The notes under the pieces: model-generated
Seen by the model: only the letters and a program-made list of their open reading frames with translations
Told to the model about the DNA's origin: nothing
Databases searched by the model: none
DNA from: Micromonospora violae
GTDB taxonomy: Bacteria; Actinomycetota; Actinomycetes; Mycobacteriales; Micromonosporaceae
DNA: 64,000 bases
Direction: 5' to 3'
Assembly (NCBI RefSeq): GCF_004217135.1
Contig: NZ_SHKK01000001.1
Span: forward strand, 620,001 to 684,000
Position numbers and translations under genes: made by a program
In this document: positions 9,806 to 18,941 of the stretch, one piece after another
Layout of the letters: the number at the start of each line of letters is the position of its first letter
How positions within the stretch are numbered: position 1 is the first letter of the stretch

Positions 9806-10762
9806 ATGACGATCACCGCCCCGCCCGCCGCGACCCGCCCCCCGGCCACACCGACCGGTGGACCCGCCCTGCTCTTCCGCCGCGCCCGGGTCAGCCGCGC
9901 CGATGAGCGGATCTTCGTCGGCAAGCTGGCCCTGCTTGCGGTGCTGACCGCGGTCGGTGCGGTTCTGGCGCTGCGCTCCGAGCCGCTGTCGATCGTGGCC
10001 GGCGTGCTGCTGCTCGCCGCCATGTACACGCACGCGGTCGAGTTGCAACATCAGTGCCTGCACCACTCCGCGTTCCGCCGTTCGTTGCCGCACCGGCTGG
10101 TCGGTGTGCCACTGGGCATGCCGCTGCTGGTGGTCTACTCGCACTACCGGGTGCGGCACCTTCAGCACCACCGTTACCTGGGCACCCCGCAGGACACCGA
10201 GTTCTTCGGCTTCGACACCCGCCGGCCGTTGACCATCGGGGTGCTCGTCCGCGGCCTGTTCGACTACCCCCGACTCGGTGCTGTCGGTCTGGAGATCCTG
10301 CGCGCCGCCGCCGGCCGCTGGCGCTACGCCCACGGCGAGATCGCCCCCGCCATGCGGCGGCGGATCGTCACCGAGCACCTGCTGCTGGGTGTCGCGGTGC
10401 TGGCCGCCGTCGGCCTGGCGTTGACCGGGCACGGCGCGTACCCGCTGCGGCTGTGGGTGCTGCCGCTGCTGGTGGCGGTGCCGTTGCACTTCCTCGTGGA
10501 ACTGCCCGAGCACCTGCTGTGCGAGACCGACACGACCGACGTGCTGCGCAACACCCGGTCGATCCGGGGCAGTTGGCTGAGCACGTGGTTCACCAACGGC
10601 AACAACCTGCACATCGAGCACCACGCGGCGATGAGCGTGCCGATCAACCAGCTGCCGTCGCGGCACGAGGAGACCCGCCGGTACGGTCAGCATGTGCAAC
10701 GCAGCTACGCCGAGTTCTACCGCCTGCTCTGGGAGGCGGTACGTCCCCGGGCCCGGGCCTGA
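9806..10762 (+). CDS. Membrane fatty-acid-desaturase-family di-iron enzyme
   Basis: 318 residues. The three histidine clusters of integral-membrane desaturases/hydroxylases are present: HQCLHH (about residue 79), HYRVRHLQHHRY (about 113) and NNLHIEHH (about 268), separated by hydrophobic helices. They bind a di-iron centre that uses O2 to desaturate or hydroxylate a C-H bond. AAGGAC precedes the ATG, and the gene lies 28 bases behind the PLP gene in the NRPS operon. Known precedent: RtxC of rhizobitoxine biosynthesis belongs to this superfamily and makes a vinylglycine double bond. Inference: this enzyme tailors the dipeptide or its amino-acid precursor rather than membrane lipid, though lipid modification remains possible. 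Confidence 0.85.
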   Translation: MTITAPPAATRPPATPTGGPALLFRRARVSRADERIFVGKLALLAVLTAVGAVLALRSEPLSIVAGVLLLAAMYTHAVELQHQCLHHSAFRRSLPHRLVGVPLGMPLLVVYSHYRVRHLQHHRYLGTPQDTEFFGFDTRRPLTIGVLVRGLFDYPRLGAVGLEILRAAAGRWRYAHGEIAPAMRRRIVTEHLLLGVAVLAAVGLALTGHGAYPLRLWVLPLLVAVPLHFLVELPEHLLCETDTTDVLRNTRSIRGSWLSTWFTNGNNLHIEHHAAMSVPINQLPSRHEETRRYGQHVQRSYAEFYRLLWEAVRPRARA

Positions 10763-10775
10763 CGGACGCCCGCAG

Positions 10776-11522
10776 TCAGAGCACCTGGTCGAGGAACCGG
10801 CGCAGCCGCGGATGCTCGGCCCGTTCGAAGATCGCCTCGGGCGGCCCGGCTTCCAGCACCACGCCCCGGTCCATGAAGGCGACGGTGTCGGCGACCTGCC
10901 GGGCGAAGCCCATCTCGTGGGTCACCACCACCATGGTCATCCCGGCGGCGGACAGGTCGGCCATCACCCCGAGGACGCCCTTGACCAGCTCCGGGTCGAG
11001 CGCCGAGGTCGCCTCGTCGAAGAGCATCACCTCGGGCCGCAGCGCCAGCGCGCGGGCGATCGCCACCCGCTGCTGCTGACCACCGGAGAGCTGCGCCGGT
11101 CGGGAGTTCGCCTTGCCGGCCAGCCCCACCAGGTCCAACTGGGCGCGGGCGACCGCGTCCGCCTCGTCGGCACCGAGCTTGCGCAACCGGCGCAGCGCCA
11201 GCGTCACGTTGCGCAGGACGCTCATGTGCGGGAAGAGGTTGAACTGCTGGAACACCATGCCCACCCGCTGCCGCAGCGCGTCCGGGTCGTCGCCCAGCAC
11301 GCTGCGCCCGTCCAGCAGCACGTCGCCCCGGTCCGGTTCGATCAGCCGGTTGATGGTGCGCAGCAGGGTGGACTTGCCCGACCCGGACGGGCCGATGACG
11401 CAGGCCGTCGCGCCGCGCGGCACCGCGAGGTCGACGCCGCGCAGCACCCGGTTGGGTCCGAAGGCGAGGTGTACGTCGCGGACGTCGAGGCTCACCGAGG
11501 TGGTCGTTTCGATGGCGGTCAT
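10776..11522 (-). CDS. Polar amino-acid ABC transporter, ATP-binding subunit
   Basis: 248 residues with Walker [10 protein letters not shown], signature LSGGQQQR, Walker [13 protein letters not shown] and the H-loop VVTHEM, as in GlnQ/TcyC-type ATPases of polar amino-acid uptake systems. The ATG at 11522 overlaps the stop of the permease gene by four bases (ATGA), indicating translational coupling. A longer open frame running further upstream reads through the permease gene in another frame and is not real. Last gene of a three-gene importer operon (binding protein, permease, ATPase). The SAM riboswitch ahead of the operon suggests cystine, cysteine or methionine-related transport. Confidence 0.92.
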   Translation of the reverse strand: MTAIETTTSVSLDVRDVHLAFGPNRVLRGVDLAVPRGATACVIGPSGSGKSTLLRTINRLIEPDRGDVLLDGRSVLGDDPDALRQRVGMVFQQFNLFPHMSVLRNVTLALRRLRKLGADEADAVARAQLDLVGLAGKANSRPAQLSGGQQQRVAIARALALRPEVMLFDEATSALDPELVKGVLGVMADLSAAGMTMVVVTHEMGFARQVADTVAFMDRGVVLEAGPPEAIFERAEHPRLRRFLDQVL

Positions 11523-12292
11523 CGCCGGTCTCCCTGGGTGGCGGCGGGCAGCAGCAGCTCGTCGGCCTCGTCGTCCGGCGCGGTGGCCGGTCGTCCGTGG
11601 CGCAGCCGCCGGTCGATCCAGTTCACGATGTGCGTCAGCGGGACTGTCAACGCCAGATAGCAGAGCCCCGCCAGCAGCAGCGCCGACTCGTTGCCGGTGG
11701 TGGCCGCGTAGTCCTGCCCGATCCGGAACAGCTCCCGCTGGCTGGCCACCAGGCCGAGGAAGTAGACCAGGCTGGAGTCCTTGATCAACGCGATGAGCTG
11801 GTTCACCCAGGCCGGCAGCACCCGCCGGATGCCCTGCGGGATGATCACCAGCCGCATCGCGTCCGCCCAGGAGAAGCCGAGCGCCCGCGCGCCCTCCAAC
11901 TGGGCGGCCTCCACCGACTGGATGCCCGAGCGGAAGATCTCCCCGATGTACGCGGCGGCGATGAGCGACAGCGCCAGGATGCCCAACGGGTAGGGGTCCG
12001 GCCCCCACACCTGCATGCCCAGCGGCGCCAGCCCGACGCCGATCAGCAGGATCGTCGCCGCGGCCGGCAGCCCCCGGAACACGTCGGTGTAGACCCGCGC
12101 CGGCCAGCGCAACCAGCGGCTGCGGGAGATGCCGGCGACGGCCAGCAGCAGGCCCAGCACCGAGCCGAGCAGGGCGGCGGAGACCGCCAGGATCAGCGTG
12201 TTGGGCAGCCCGACGGTCAGCATCTCGGGCAGCGCCTCGCGCATCGCGTCGGCGTCGAAGAAGGTCTCCCACAGGGTGCTCAACGGATCCAT
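11519..12292 (-). CDS. Polar amino-acid ABC transporter permease
   Basis: 257 residues with an N-terminal periplasmic-side segment and several membrane helices of the HisM/GlnP family. The EAA loop is recognisable as [10 protein letters not shown] followed by the conserved downstream Gly-Ile-Arg region ([10 protein letters not shown]). One permease gene only, so it would act as a homodimer. GGAGGAGC precedes the start. It sits 39 bases after the solute-binding protein and overlaps the ATPase gene by four bases. Confidence 0.92.
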   Translation of the reverse strand: MDPLSTLWETFFDADAMREALPEMLTVGLPNTLILAVSAALLGSVLGLLLAVAGISRSRWLRWPARVYTDVFRGLPAAATILLIGVGLAPLGMQVWGPDPYPLGILALSLIAAAYIGEIFRSGIQSVEAAQLEGARALGFSWADAMRLVIIPQGIRRVLPAWVNQLIALIKDSSLVYFLGLVASQRELFRIGQDYAATTGNESALLLAGLCYLALTVPLTHIVNWIDRRLRHGRPATAPDDEADELLLPAATQGDRR

Positions 12293-12331
12293 CGGTTGCT
12301 CCTCCTGCCGCCCCGCTCGCTCGTCACCGGC

Positions 12332-13231
12332 TCAGGACGCGGCCGACGCGGACGCCGACGGCGTGGTCGGCCCGGTAGGCGTGGTCGACGCGGCCGAAAC
12401 CTTCACCGTGCCGCTGCCCGGCGTGAAGTCCGCCGGGATCGGCCGGCCCGGGTAGTACTGCTGCTGCAACCGGGTCCAGGTGCCGTCGGCGATGACCTCG
12501 TCGAGGGCCCGGTTCAGCGCCTCGCGCAGCTTGTCGCTGCCCTTGGCCACGGCGTACGCGGTCGGTGCCGGGCTGAGCTGCTTGGCCGCCACGGTGATCT
12601 TGCCGTTGCTGTCGGTGGCCGACTTCTCGCCGATCTCCGCCGGGGCGATCCAGGCGTCGGCGGTGCCCGCCTTGAGCTGGTTGATCGCGCCGTTGTAGTC
12701 GGGTACCCGCACCGGGTTGAGCTGCTTGCCGGTGGCGTAGTCGTCCTGGACCGTGCCCTGCACCACCACGACCCGCTTGCCGGTGAGCTGGTCGAAGCTG
12801 GTGATCGGTGAGCCGGCGGGGACGTCCAGGCCGAAGTAGCCGAAGTCGTAGCCGTTGCCGAAGTCGACGGTCTTCTTGCGGGCCTCGGTGATGGTGATCG
12901 AGGAGCTGCCGACGTCGAACTTGCGGTTGTTGACCTGGCTGAGCAGCGCGGAGAAGTCGGTGCCGACGAACTCGACCCGGAGCCCGAGCTTGCCGGCCAC
13001 GGCGGTCAGCAGGTCGTTGTCGAAGCCGGTGAACTTTCCGTCCTTGAGGTACACGTTCGGCGGGGCGTCGGTCAGCGTGCCGGCGCGCAGCACGCCCGGC
13101 TGGGCCAGACCGTACGGGTTGGCGGTGGCGTCGGACGAACTGTCGTCGCCGCAGGCGGTGAGGGTGACGGCGGCCAGGATCGTGGCCGTGCCCAGGGCGG
13201 CGGCGCGGGTCAGGGCAGGAAGGAATCGCAC
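12332..13231 (-). CDS. Amino-acid ABC transporter solute-binding lipoprotein
   Basis: 299 residues. The N-terminus is a lipoprotein signal ending in the lipobox LTAC (Cys at about residue 27) followed by a Ser/Asp-rich linker. The body matches the type 3 solute-binding fold of glutamine/cystine/arginine receptors (GFDNDLLTAVAGKLG, VGSSSITITEARKKTVDFG). GTG start with GGAG seven bases upstream. First structural gene of the importer. The operon leader carries a SAM riboswitch and a Cys-containing leader peptide, which favours a sulfur amino acid ligand. That is inference; binding-site residues were not compared in detail. Confidence 0.92.
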   Translation of the reverse strand: MRFLPALTRAAALGTATILAAVTLTACGDDSSSDATANPYGLAQPGVLRAGTLTDAPPNVYLKDGKFTGFDNDLLTAVAGKLGLRVEFVGTDFSALLSQVNNRKFDVGSSSITITEARKKTVDFGNGYDFGYFGLDVPAGSPITSFDQLTGKRVVVVQGTVQDDYATGKQLNPVRVPDYNGAINQLKAGTADAWIAPAEIGEKSATDSNGKITVAAKQLSPAPTAYAVAKGSDKLREALNRALDEVIADGTWTRLQQQYYPGRPIPADFTPGSGTVKVSAASTTPTGPTTPSASASAAS

Positions 13232-13259
13232 GGGTGTCTCCGAAGGGTGGTGTCTCGGC

Positions 13260-13275
13260 GCGCACGGACGTGCGC
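13260..13275 (-). promoter_or_regulatory. Perfect hairpin just before the binding-protein gene
   Basis: GCGCACG and CGTGCGC form a perfect 7-bp inverted repeat with a two-base loop, between the leader-peptide stop and the GTG of the solute-binding protein. No U-run follows. Its place fits an attenuator or ribosome-access hairpin whose folding could depend on translation of the leader peptide. Structure is seen; function is inferred. Confidence 0.4.
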
Positions 13276-13331
13276 AACCGACGGGGCGCCCAGTGGGCGT
13301 ACCGGTGGAAAGGAGCTCGGGAGGGGGTGAG

Positions 13332-13469
13332 CTAGCGCGTGCTGCCGCGACAGGCGGCGCTGCACATTCGCATCAGGTCCACGTGCCGTCGCCGGGTCAG
13401 AGTGGGCGAGGGTCGACCGGTGCGGACGTCCGCGATGGCGGTCGGTGGGGCGGTGCTGAGGATGCGCAT
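13332..13469 (-). CDS. Putative cysteine-type leader peptide
   Basis: A 45-codon frame with GGGAG six bases before its ATG. Its C-terminal half reads LTRRRHVDLMRMC then SAACRG. From memory this matches the family of actinobacterial putative leader peptides carrying an R-R-x-H-V-D-L-x-R core and late Cys codons, found before sulfur-metabolism genes. Two Cys codons (TGC, TGT) lie near the end. It sits directly downstream of the SAM riboswitch and about 100 bases before the ABC transporter operon. Probable role: its translation senses Cys-tRNA or sulfur status and controls the operon. The peptide itself is unlikely to have a separate function. Confidence 0.72.
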   Translation of the reverse strand: MRILSTAPPTAIADVRTGRPSPTLTRRRHVDLMRMCSAACRGSTR

Positions 13470-13496
13470 GGTTCTCCCGGGTCTGTGCTGACCTGG

Positions 13497-13614
13497 GTGC
13501 CAGGCCACGCTTGCACCGACGTCGTGTCGGTGCCTGGTCTTCACCCGGGGCACCCCACCGCGGAGGAGGGTTGCCGGCCAGCGAGCCGGGGCTTCGCGCT
13601 GGCACTCATGACCT
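13497..13614 (-). ncRNA. SAM riboswitch, SAM-I/IV type
   Basis: Read on the minus strand, the segment has the S-box core: P1 GGTC/GACC, P2 GCCAGCG/CGCTGGC with a C-rich loop (AAGCCCCGG), the GGCAACCC junction, a GGTGGGGTGCC arm, and GGGTGAAGACC closing P1. Downstream, GCACCGAC/GTCGGTGC and CCAGGC/GCCTGG stems follow, as expected for the extra 3' stems of the actinobacterial SAM-IV architecture. It precedes the leader peptide and the amino-acid ABC transporter. Known role: S-adenosylmethionine binding represses sulfur-acquisition genes. The subclass (SAM-IV versus the SAM-I/IV variant) needs a covariance-model search. Confidence 0.88.
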
Positions 13615-13687
13615 GCGCCGAGGCTAGCAGCAGGAACGGGCGGGCCGTCCAGTCGATATGACCACGCTCACCGTGCGCGTTCGCAGG

Positions 13688-15643
13688 TCAGCCGGCGTGC
13701 ACGTGCGGTCGACGGTGCGGGTCGGGCTCCTGGCGGCGCAGGATCTCCCGGGTCACCGAGGCGATGGCGCCGTCTCCGAACGCCAGGTAGCGCAGCACGT
13801 TGCGAGCCGGGCCGCCCTCGGACCACTCGAAGTAGATGTGGGGGCGTCGTCGGCTGCGGTCGCGGATCTCCAGGAGCAGGGCGGCGAGCGCGGTGGGCAC
13901 CGAGGAGCTGGCCAGGCTGAGCACCGGGAAGCGGCCGTCGGCCACGCTGCCACGGACCAGCAGCTCGGTCTCGAAGTCGGACGGGTCGGTGACCTCGACC
14001 TCGACGAAGATGACGTCGCTGTCGTCGGGGAAGTCGTTGTCCGCCATCGTCTGCGCCAGCTTGGCGCGGTACTCCGCCTCGTCGCGCCCATCGGGTTCGT
14101 GGGCGATGAGACGGATCCGTCGTCCGGCGCGTTCGTCGATCATCCGGGTCGCGGCCGGGTCCAGCTCGACGTGGTCGACGCGCAGTTCGTAGGCCCGCAT
14201 CAGCCGGGACAGCACCGACACCAGGATGATCCCGCCGATGAAACACCCCGCGATCTTGACGCCACTGGGGCGCTCCACCACGTTCGCCACAGTGGTGTAC
14301 ACGAAGATCACCGCGATGACTCCGAACGCGATGGTGCGACCGCGCTGCCGCTGCCGCAGCGCCGCGAGCGTCACCGCCGTCGCAGCCGAGGTGATCAACA
14401 CCAGGACCCCGGTGGCGTACGCACCGCCCTGCGCGTCCACGCTGGCCTCGAAGACGACAGTGATCAGGAAGGCCACGGCGGTGAAGACCAGCACCAGCGG
14501 CCGGACGGCTCGCGCCCAGGCTGGCGCCATGCCGTAACGGGGCAGGTAGCGCGGCACGAGGTTGAGCAGGCCCGCCATCGCCGACGCCCCGGCGAACCAG
14601 AGGATTCCGATGGTGGAGAGGTCGTAGGCGGTGCCGAACACCTCGCCGAGGTGGGCGTGCGCCAGGTAGGCCAGTGCCCGCCCGTTCGCCGACCCGCCCG
14701 GCTGAAAGGCCTCCGGCGGGATGAGCACGGTGGTCGTCACGCTGCTGGTGATCAGAAAGACGCTCATGATCACCGCTGCGGTGGTGAGGAGCCGGCGTGC
14801 GCCACGGATCCGGCCCAGCGGTCGTGCCTCCGAATCCGTCGGGTCGCCCCGTACGGTGGGCATGACCGCCACCCCGGTCTCGAAGCCGGACAGACCCAAC
14901 GCCAGCTTGGGAAAGACCAGCAGCGACAACCCGACCACCAGCCACGGATCACCATGCCGGGTGGTCAGCATGGTGGTCCAGTCGCCGACCGCGCTCGGAT
15001 GCGTCACCACCCGCCACAACGCGTCGGCCACCACCACCGCGTTCAGGCTCAGATAGACCGCGACCAGGACCACGGCGATCCCGACGGCCTCGCTGAATCC
15101 CTTGAGGAACACCGCGCCCAGCAGCGCCACGAGCAACAGCGTGAGCAGCACCTCGTGACCCTTGAGCCCGCTCGGCCAGAACGGGTTCTCGTCGATGTGC
15201 GCCGTCGCGTCGGCGGCCGAGAGGGTGATGGTGATGATGAAGTCGGTGGCCGCGAAACCGAGCAGCACCAGCACCAGCAACTTGCCCGGCCAGTAGCTCA
15301 GCAGGCGTACCAGCATCGCGATGGAGCCCTCACCGTGCGGGCTCTCCACCGCGACCCGTCGGTAGACCGGCAGCGCGCCCAGCAGGGTCACCAACACCAG
15401 CACCAGCGTCGCCACCGGCGAGAGCGCGCCGGCGGCCAGCGCGGCGATGCCGGGCTGGTAACCCAGGGTGGAGAAGTAGTCGACGCCGGTCAGGCACATC
15501 ACCTTCCACCACGGGTGGTGCCGGTGCTCCGGTGGGCGTCCGTGCGGCCCCGGGTGCCGCAGGGCCTGGTCCGAGCCGGCGTCGAGCAGCCACCCCCGTA
15601 GCCGGCCGGTGCCTCTGACCTTCACCGGCGCGTCCCCCGTCAT
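13688..15643 (-). CDS. APC superfamily amino-acid permease
   Basis: About 651 residues from ATG 15643 (the frame extends upstream to 15799 but the added N-terminus is low-complexity and overlaps the start of the divergent corA-like gene). Begins with a cytosolic stretch and then a membrane core with about 12 hydrophobic helices, starting near [12 protein letters not shown], which resembles the substrate-binding unwound helix of APC carriers. A hydrophilic C-terminal domain of roughly 170 residues (from about [10 protein letters not shown]) follows, as in several large actinobacterial amino-acid permeases. Substrate not predictable. Confidence 0.8.
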   Translation of the reverse strand: MTGDAPVKVRGTGRLRGWLLDAGSDQALRHPGPHGRPPEHRHHPWWKVMCLTGVDYFSTLGYQPGIAALAAGALSPVATLVLVLVTLLGALPVYRRVAVESPHGEGSIAMLVRLLSYWPGKLLVLVLLGFAATDFIITITLSAADATAHIDENPFWPSGLKGHEVLLTLLLVALLGAVFLKGFSEAVGIAVVLVAVYLSLNAVVVADALWRVVTHPSAVGDWTTMLTTRHGDPWLVVGLSLLVFPKLALGLSGFETGVAVMPTVRGDPTDSEARPLGRIRGARRLLTTAAVIMSVFLITSSVTTTVLIPPEAFQPGGSANGRALAYLAHAHLGEVFGTAYDLSTIGILWFAGASAMAGLLNLVPRYLPRYGMAPAWARAVRPLVLVFTAVAFLITVVFEASVDAQGGAYATGVLVLITSAATAVTLAALRQRQRGRTIAFGVIAVIFVYTTVANVVERPSGVKIAGCFIGGIILVSVLSRLMRAYELRVDHVELDPAATRMIDERAGRRIRLIAHEPDGRDEAEYRAKLAQTMADNDFPDDSDVIFVEVEVTDPSDFETELLVRGSVADGRFPVLSLASSSVPTALAALLLEIRDRSRRRPHIYFEWSEGGPARNVLRYLAFGDGAIASVTREILRRQEPDPHRRPHVHAG

Positions 15644-15797
15644 CCCGCCCACGGTCACCGTGAGTATCCGCCCGTCGGGCCGTCCCCGTCCCCAGGTGCG
15701 CGGAACCCAGCCGACGGCACGGCGGGTTTCGGGCCCCGGGCAGGGGGGAAGCAGCGCCCCGGGCTGGACCGGACGGCACCGGGGGAGGGGACGGGGC

Positions 15798-16922
15798 ATG
15801 GTCGGTGGCCGGCGCTTCCGCCCGGGTGGTGGCTTCGGCCGCCAACTCGACGAGTACGAGACGAGGGTCGGGGTGGCGGCGGCCCCGGAGTCGCCCGCCG
15901 CGCTCCAGGGCGGTCTGGTGGACAGCGCGGTCTACCGGCAGGGGCACCGGTTCGCTTCGCCGTCCGGTCTCGCCGAGACGTACCGCTGCCTTCAGGAGCA
16001 GGACGGCGCGATGGCCTGGATCGGGTTGTACCGGCCCGACATCGGCCAGATCACCTCGCTGGCCCGCGAGTTTCGGCTGCACGACCTGGCGGTCGAGGAC
16101 GCGATCAACGCCCACCAGCGGCCCAAGCTGGAACGCTACGGGCACACCCTGTTCGTGGTGCTGCGCGCCGCCCGCTACGACGACCTCCGGGAGGAGGTCG
16201 AGTTCTCCGAGCTGCACCTGTTCATCGGGCCGGGCTTCGTGATCACCGTCCGACATGGTGAGGCGCCGGATCTGGCCGCGGTGCGCCGGCGGATGGAGAC
16301 CGAGGCGCAGATGCTCGCCCGGGGCCCGGAGGCGGTCCTGTACGCGATCCTCGACCAGGTCGTCGACGGGTACGCACCGGTGGTGGCCGGACTGGAGAAC
16401 GACATTGACGAGATCGAGACCCAGGTGTTCGGGGGCGACCCGAACGCCAGCCGTCGCATCTACGGCCTCAGCCGCGAGGTCATCCAGTTCCAGCGGGCCG
16501 CCCGTCCGCTGCTCAGCGTGCTCGACGCGCTGGCCGACGGCAGCACCAGCGCCGACGAGGAGCTGCGCCGCTACCTGCGCGACGTGACCGACCACCTGAC
16601 CCAGGTGGTGGAGCGGGTGGACGGTTTCCGGCACCTGTTGCAGAACATCCTCACCGTCAACGCCACCCTGGTGTCGCAGCAGCAGAACGAGGAGATGCGC
16701 AGTCTCACCGCGGCCAGCTACAGCCAGAACGAGGAGCTGAAGAAGGTGTCCTCCTGGGCGGCGATCCTCTTCGCTCCCACGCTCATCGGCACCGTGTACG
16801 GCATGAACTTCGTCCACATGCCGGAGCTGCACTGGCGCTTCGGCTACCTCTTCGCGCTGCTGTTGATGCTGCTGGTCTGCGGCACCCTCTATGTGATCTT
16901 CAAGCGGCGCGGCTGGCTCTGA
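15798..16922 (+). CDS. CorA-family magnesium/divalent cation channel
   Basis: 374 residues from ATG 15798, which follows a purine-rich GGGGAGGGGACGGGG. A long cytoplasmic alpha/beta and helical domain precedes two C-terminal transmembrane helices with the diagnostic YGMNF motif at the end of the first, then a short basic tail. Known role: pentameric Mg2+ (Co2+/Ni2+) uptake channel. The [17 protein letters not shown] segment lies on the long stalk helix. Divergent from the APC permease. Confidence 0.93.
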   Translation: MVGGRRFRPGGGFGRQLDEYETRVGVAAAPESPAALQGGLVDSAVYRQGHRFASPSGLAETYRCLQEQDGAMAWIGLYRPDIGQITSLAREFRLHDLAVEDAINAHQRPKLERYGHTLFVVLRAARYDDLREEVEFSELHLFIGPGFVITVRHGEAPDLAAVRRRMETEAQMLARGPEAVLYAILDQVVDGYAPVVAGLENDIDEIETQVFGGDPNASRRIYGLSREVIQFQRAARPLLSVLDALADGSTSADEELRRYLRDVTDHLTQVVERVDGFRHLLQNILTVNATLVSQQQNEEMRSLTAASYSQNEELKKVSSWAAILFAPTLIGTVYGMNFVHMPELHWRFGYLFALLLMLLVCGTLYVIFKRRGWL

Positions 16923-16961
16923 GTCGCCCCGGGTGGCGGGGCGCTGCTGAGCGGCCCGGCT

Positions 16962-17147
16962 CTACTCGATGCCGCGCAGGATGTGCCGCTCGTCCTCGAC
17001 GTCGTCGTCGCCGGCGCTGATCCGACCGAGCAGTACGGCGGCCGCCCAGATCGTCAGTGGCGTGGCCGCCCCGGTCATTCCGCCGCCGGTCTGGTCGTCC
17101 CGGGTCTGGCTCCGCTCCGTGCGCGGTGGCCTGCGCTGAGCCTGCAT
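16962..17147 (-). CDS. Small hypothetical protein
   Basis: 61 residues from an ATG preceded by GAGGAGAGGCAGG. The first half is Arg/Gln/Thr-rich. The second half has one short hydrophobic stretch (PLTIWAAAVLLG) followed by an acidic tail (GDDDVEDE). No family recognised. The frame could also start upstream (17210) or at an internal Met. It lies between the 3' end of corA and the 2H phosphoesterase gene. It is plausible because of the ribosome-binding site, but unproven. Confidence 0.4.
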   Translation of the reverse strand: MQAQRRPPRTERSQTRDDQTGGGMTGAATPLTIWAAAVLLGRISAGDDDVEDERHILRGIE

Positions 17148-17350
17148 GGGCCCTGCCTCTCCTCGTCGAAGCCGCCGTGGGCGCCGCGAGGTGACCCCGC
17201 GCCGCACCACCGGGTGAACCGCCTACGAGCAGCTCCGGTACGACAGCCACTCGAACCTTCCCACGCCCGGCGGCATCCGCACCGCTTGTTTTCGGGTTTC
17301 CGACTGACGCCCGCCAAACCGGACATTACGCGTCGACGGTCGAGGCCCGG

Positions 17351-17866
17351 TCAAGCCAGCGGGTGGGCGATGCCGCGCGCGTGATCGGTGAGCGCCGCGC
17401 CGACCACCGTCGCGGCCAGCGGCAACACCTCCAGGCAGCGGCGCACCGCGGCGGCCATCAGTGTGTTCGGCACCCGCATGGAGAGCGTGCAGTGCGGCAC
17501 CCAGCGCCCCGGCTGGTAGTGCTCGGCGAGGGGGATGCCGGCGGCGGCGAGCCGGTCGTGCACCAGCCGGTGGTGCGCCAACAGCTCCGTCGTGGCCACC
17601 GGGCCGAGCCAGAGCACCCGACCGACGAACTGGCCGGCGTGCTGGAAGTCCAGCCGCAGCGGGGCGGCCACCGTCGTCCCCTGTAGCGCCTCGGCGACCT
17701 GCTCCGGGTCGAAACGGGGGGCCACCGCGAGCGAGACGTGTGGACGGTGACGCTGCTCCAGCAGCGAGCGCATGCTCTGCACCCCCTCGGCCTCCAGCGC
17801 GTCCCAGAGCACCCGGATCCGGCGGGTGGCATCCGGGTCCAGGTACAACTCCAACGCGGCGACCAT
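17351..17866 (-). CDS. 2'-5' RNA ligase / 2H phosphoesterase family protein
   Basis: 171 residues. Two H-x-(S/T)-x motifs define the 2H fold: HVSL at about residue 43 and HCTL at about residue 126. The length is typical of bacterial LigT/ThpR-like enzymes, which act on 2',3'-cyclic phosphate or 2'-5' linkages. The real substrate in actinomycetes is unknown. It runs divergently from the DinB-like gene next to it. Confidence 0.8.
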   Translation of the reverse strand: MVAALELYLDPDATRRIRVLWDALEAEGVQSMRSLLEQRHRPHVSLAVAPRFDPEQVAEALQGTTVAAPLRLDFQHAGQFVGRVLWLGPVATTELLAHHRLVHDRLAAAGIPLAEHYQPGRWVPHCTLSMRVPNTLMAAAVRRCLEVLPLAATVVGAALTDHARGIAHPLA

Positions 17867-17945
17867 TTGATCACCGTAGCGGCCGAGGTTTGCGCGCCCC
17901 GGCGCGGCGGTACCTGGTCGGCAACCGACCAGGAAGGCGGAGCCG

Positions 17946-18455
17946 GTGAATGTGAGTGACCTGCTGACCGAGGCGTACGACCGGCTGCCCGACCTGGTCC
18001 GTGCAGCCGTCGCCGGACTCAGCCCGGAGCAACTGCGCCATCAGCCCGCGCCGGACGCCAACTCGATCGGTTGGCTGGTCTGGCACCTGACCCGGATCCA
18101 GGACCACCACGTAGCCGACCTGCTCGACCGCGACCAGATCTGGGTGAGCGGCGACTGGGCGGGTCGGTTCGGGCTCACCGCCGACCCCGACGACACCGGC
18201 TACGGGCACTCGCCCGCACAGGTCGCGGCGGTTCGGCCGGAGAGCCCCCAGGCGCTGATCGACTACTACGAGGCCGTCGCGGCGCGTACCGGATCGTTCC
18301 TGGCCGGCCTGCGCCCAGCGGACCTGGACCGCGTGGTCGACGAGGCGTGGGATCCGCCGGTCACCCTCGGCGTCCGGCTGGTCAGCGTCGTCGAGGACGA
18401 CCTGCAACACGTGGGCCAGGCCGCCTACCTGCGGGGCTTGATCGAGGCCGGCTGA
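17946..18455 (+). CDS. DinB-like (DUF664) four-helix protein
   Basis: 169 residues, GTG start with AGGAAGGCGGAG upstream. Contains the W-x-x-x-H-L-T-R-I-x-D-H-H segment (about residue 40) typical of DinB/YfiT-like metal-binding bundles, and a second His near the C-terminus (DDLQHVGQ). These proteins are often thiol (mycothiol/bacillithiol)-dependent or stress-related. No specific reaction can be assigned. Confidence 0.78.
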   Translation: MNVSDLLTEAYDRLPDLVRAAVAGLSPEQLRHQPAPDANSIGWLVWHLTRIQDHHVADLLDRDQIWVSGDWAGRFGLTADPDDTGYGHSPAQVAAVRPESPQALIDYYEAVAARTGSFLAGLRPADLDRVVDEAWDPPVTLGVRLVSVVEDDLQHVGQAAYLRGLIEAG

Positions 18456-18551
18456 GGAACCCGCGCCACTCGCGGCACCTCACCCGTTTCGGGTGAACCG
18501 CGCTCACCCCGACCCGGGTGATCCTGCCTGGAGCCGTGGGGAGGGGACCTG

Positions 18552-18941
18552 ATGGGCGCGACAGCGGAGCAGTACCTGCAACAGCTGGACGCTGACCGGC
18601 GTCCCGACCTGCCGGAGACCACCGTGGGGACGCTGCGGCTGGACGTGCGCGACGACGGCAGCACCGATCACTGGTACCTGACCATCCGCGACCAGCAGGT
18701 CCAGGTGGCGCGGTCGACCGAGGACGCCGACCTGGTGGTCGGCGCGGACCGGTCGGTGTTCGACCAGATGGCCAACGGTGAGTTGCATCCCGGTGCCGCA
18801 ATGCTGCGCAACGAACTGACCGTGCAGGGCAACATGCGACTGCTGATGCTGCTGCGGCGGATCTTCGCAGGGCCGACCGGCGCCCGTCATCCGCGAGAGC
18901 TGGGCCAGCGCGCGGTGGACGCTCGGGAGGAACGGTCGTGA
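18552..18941 (+). CDS. SCP2 sterol-binding-domain protein
   Basis: 129 residues, essentially one SCP2 fold: LRLDVRDDG, WYLTIRD, ADLVVGADRSVFDQMANGE and LTVQGN are the usual blocks. Known role of the fold: binding hydrophobic ligands. Here it may be a small lipid-binding protein. ATG with GGGGAGGGGACC upstream. The stop overlaps the GTG of the next gene (GTGA), so the two are translationally coupled. Pairing with a debranching enzyme is unusual for a sterol-carrier domain. Confidence 0.82.
   Translation: MGATAEQYLQQLDADRRPDLPETTVGTLRLDVRDDGSTDHWYLTIRDQQVQVARSTEDADLVVGADRSVFDQMANGELHPGAAMLRNELTVQGNMRLLMLLRRIFAGPTGARHPRELGQRAVDAREERS

Noticed and set aside
13658..15601. A 647-codon plus-strand frame opposite the APC permease.
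   Set aside because: Charged, motif-free translation; the minus strand encodes a recognisable permease with membrane helices.
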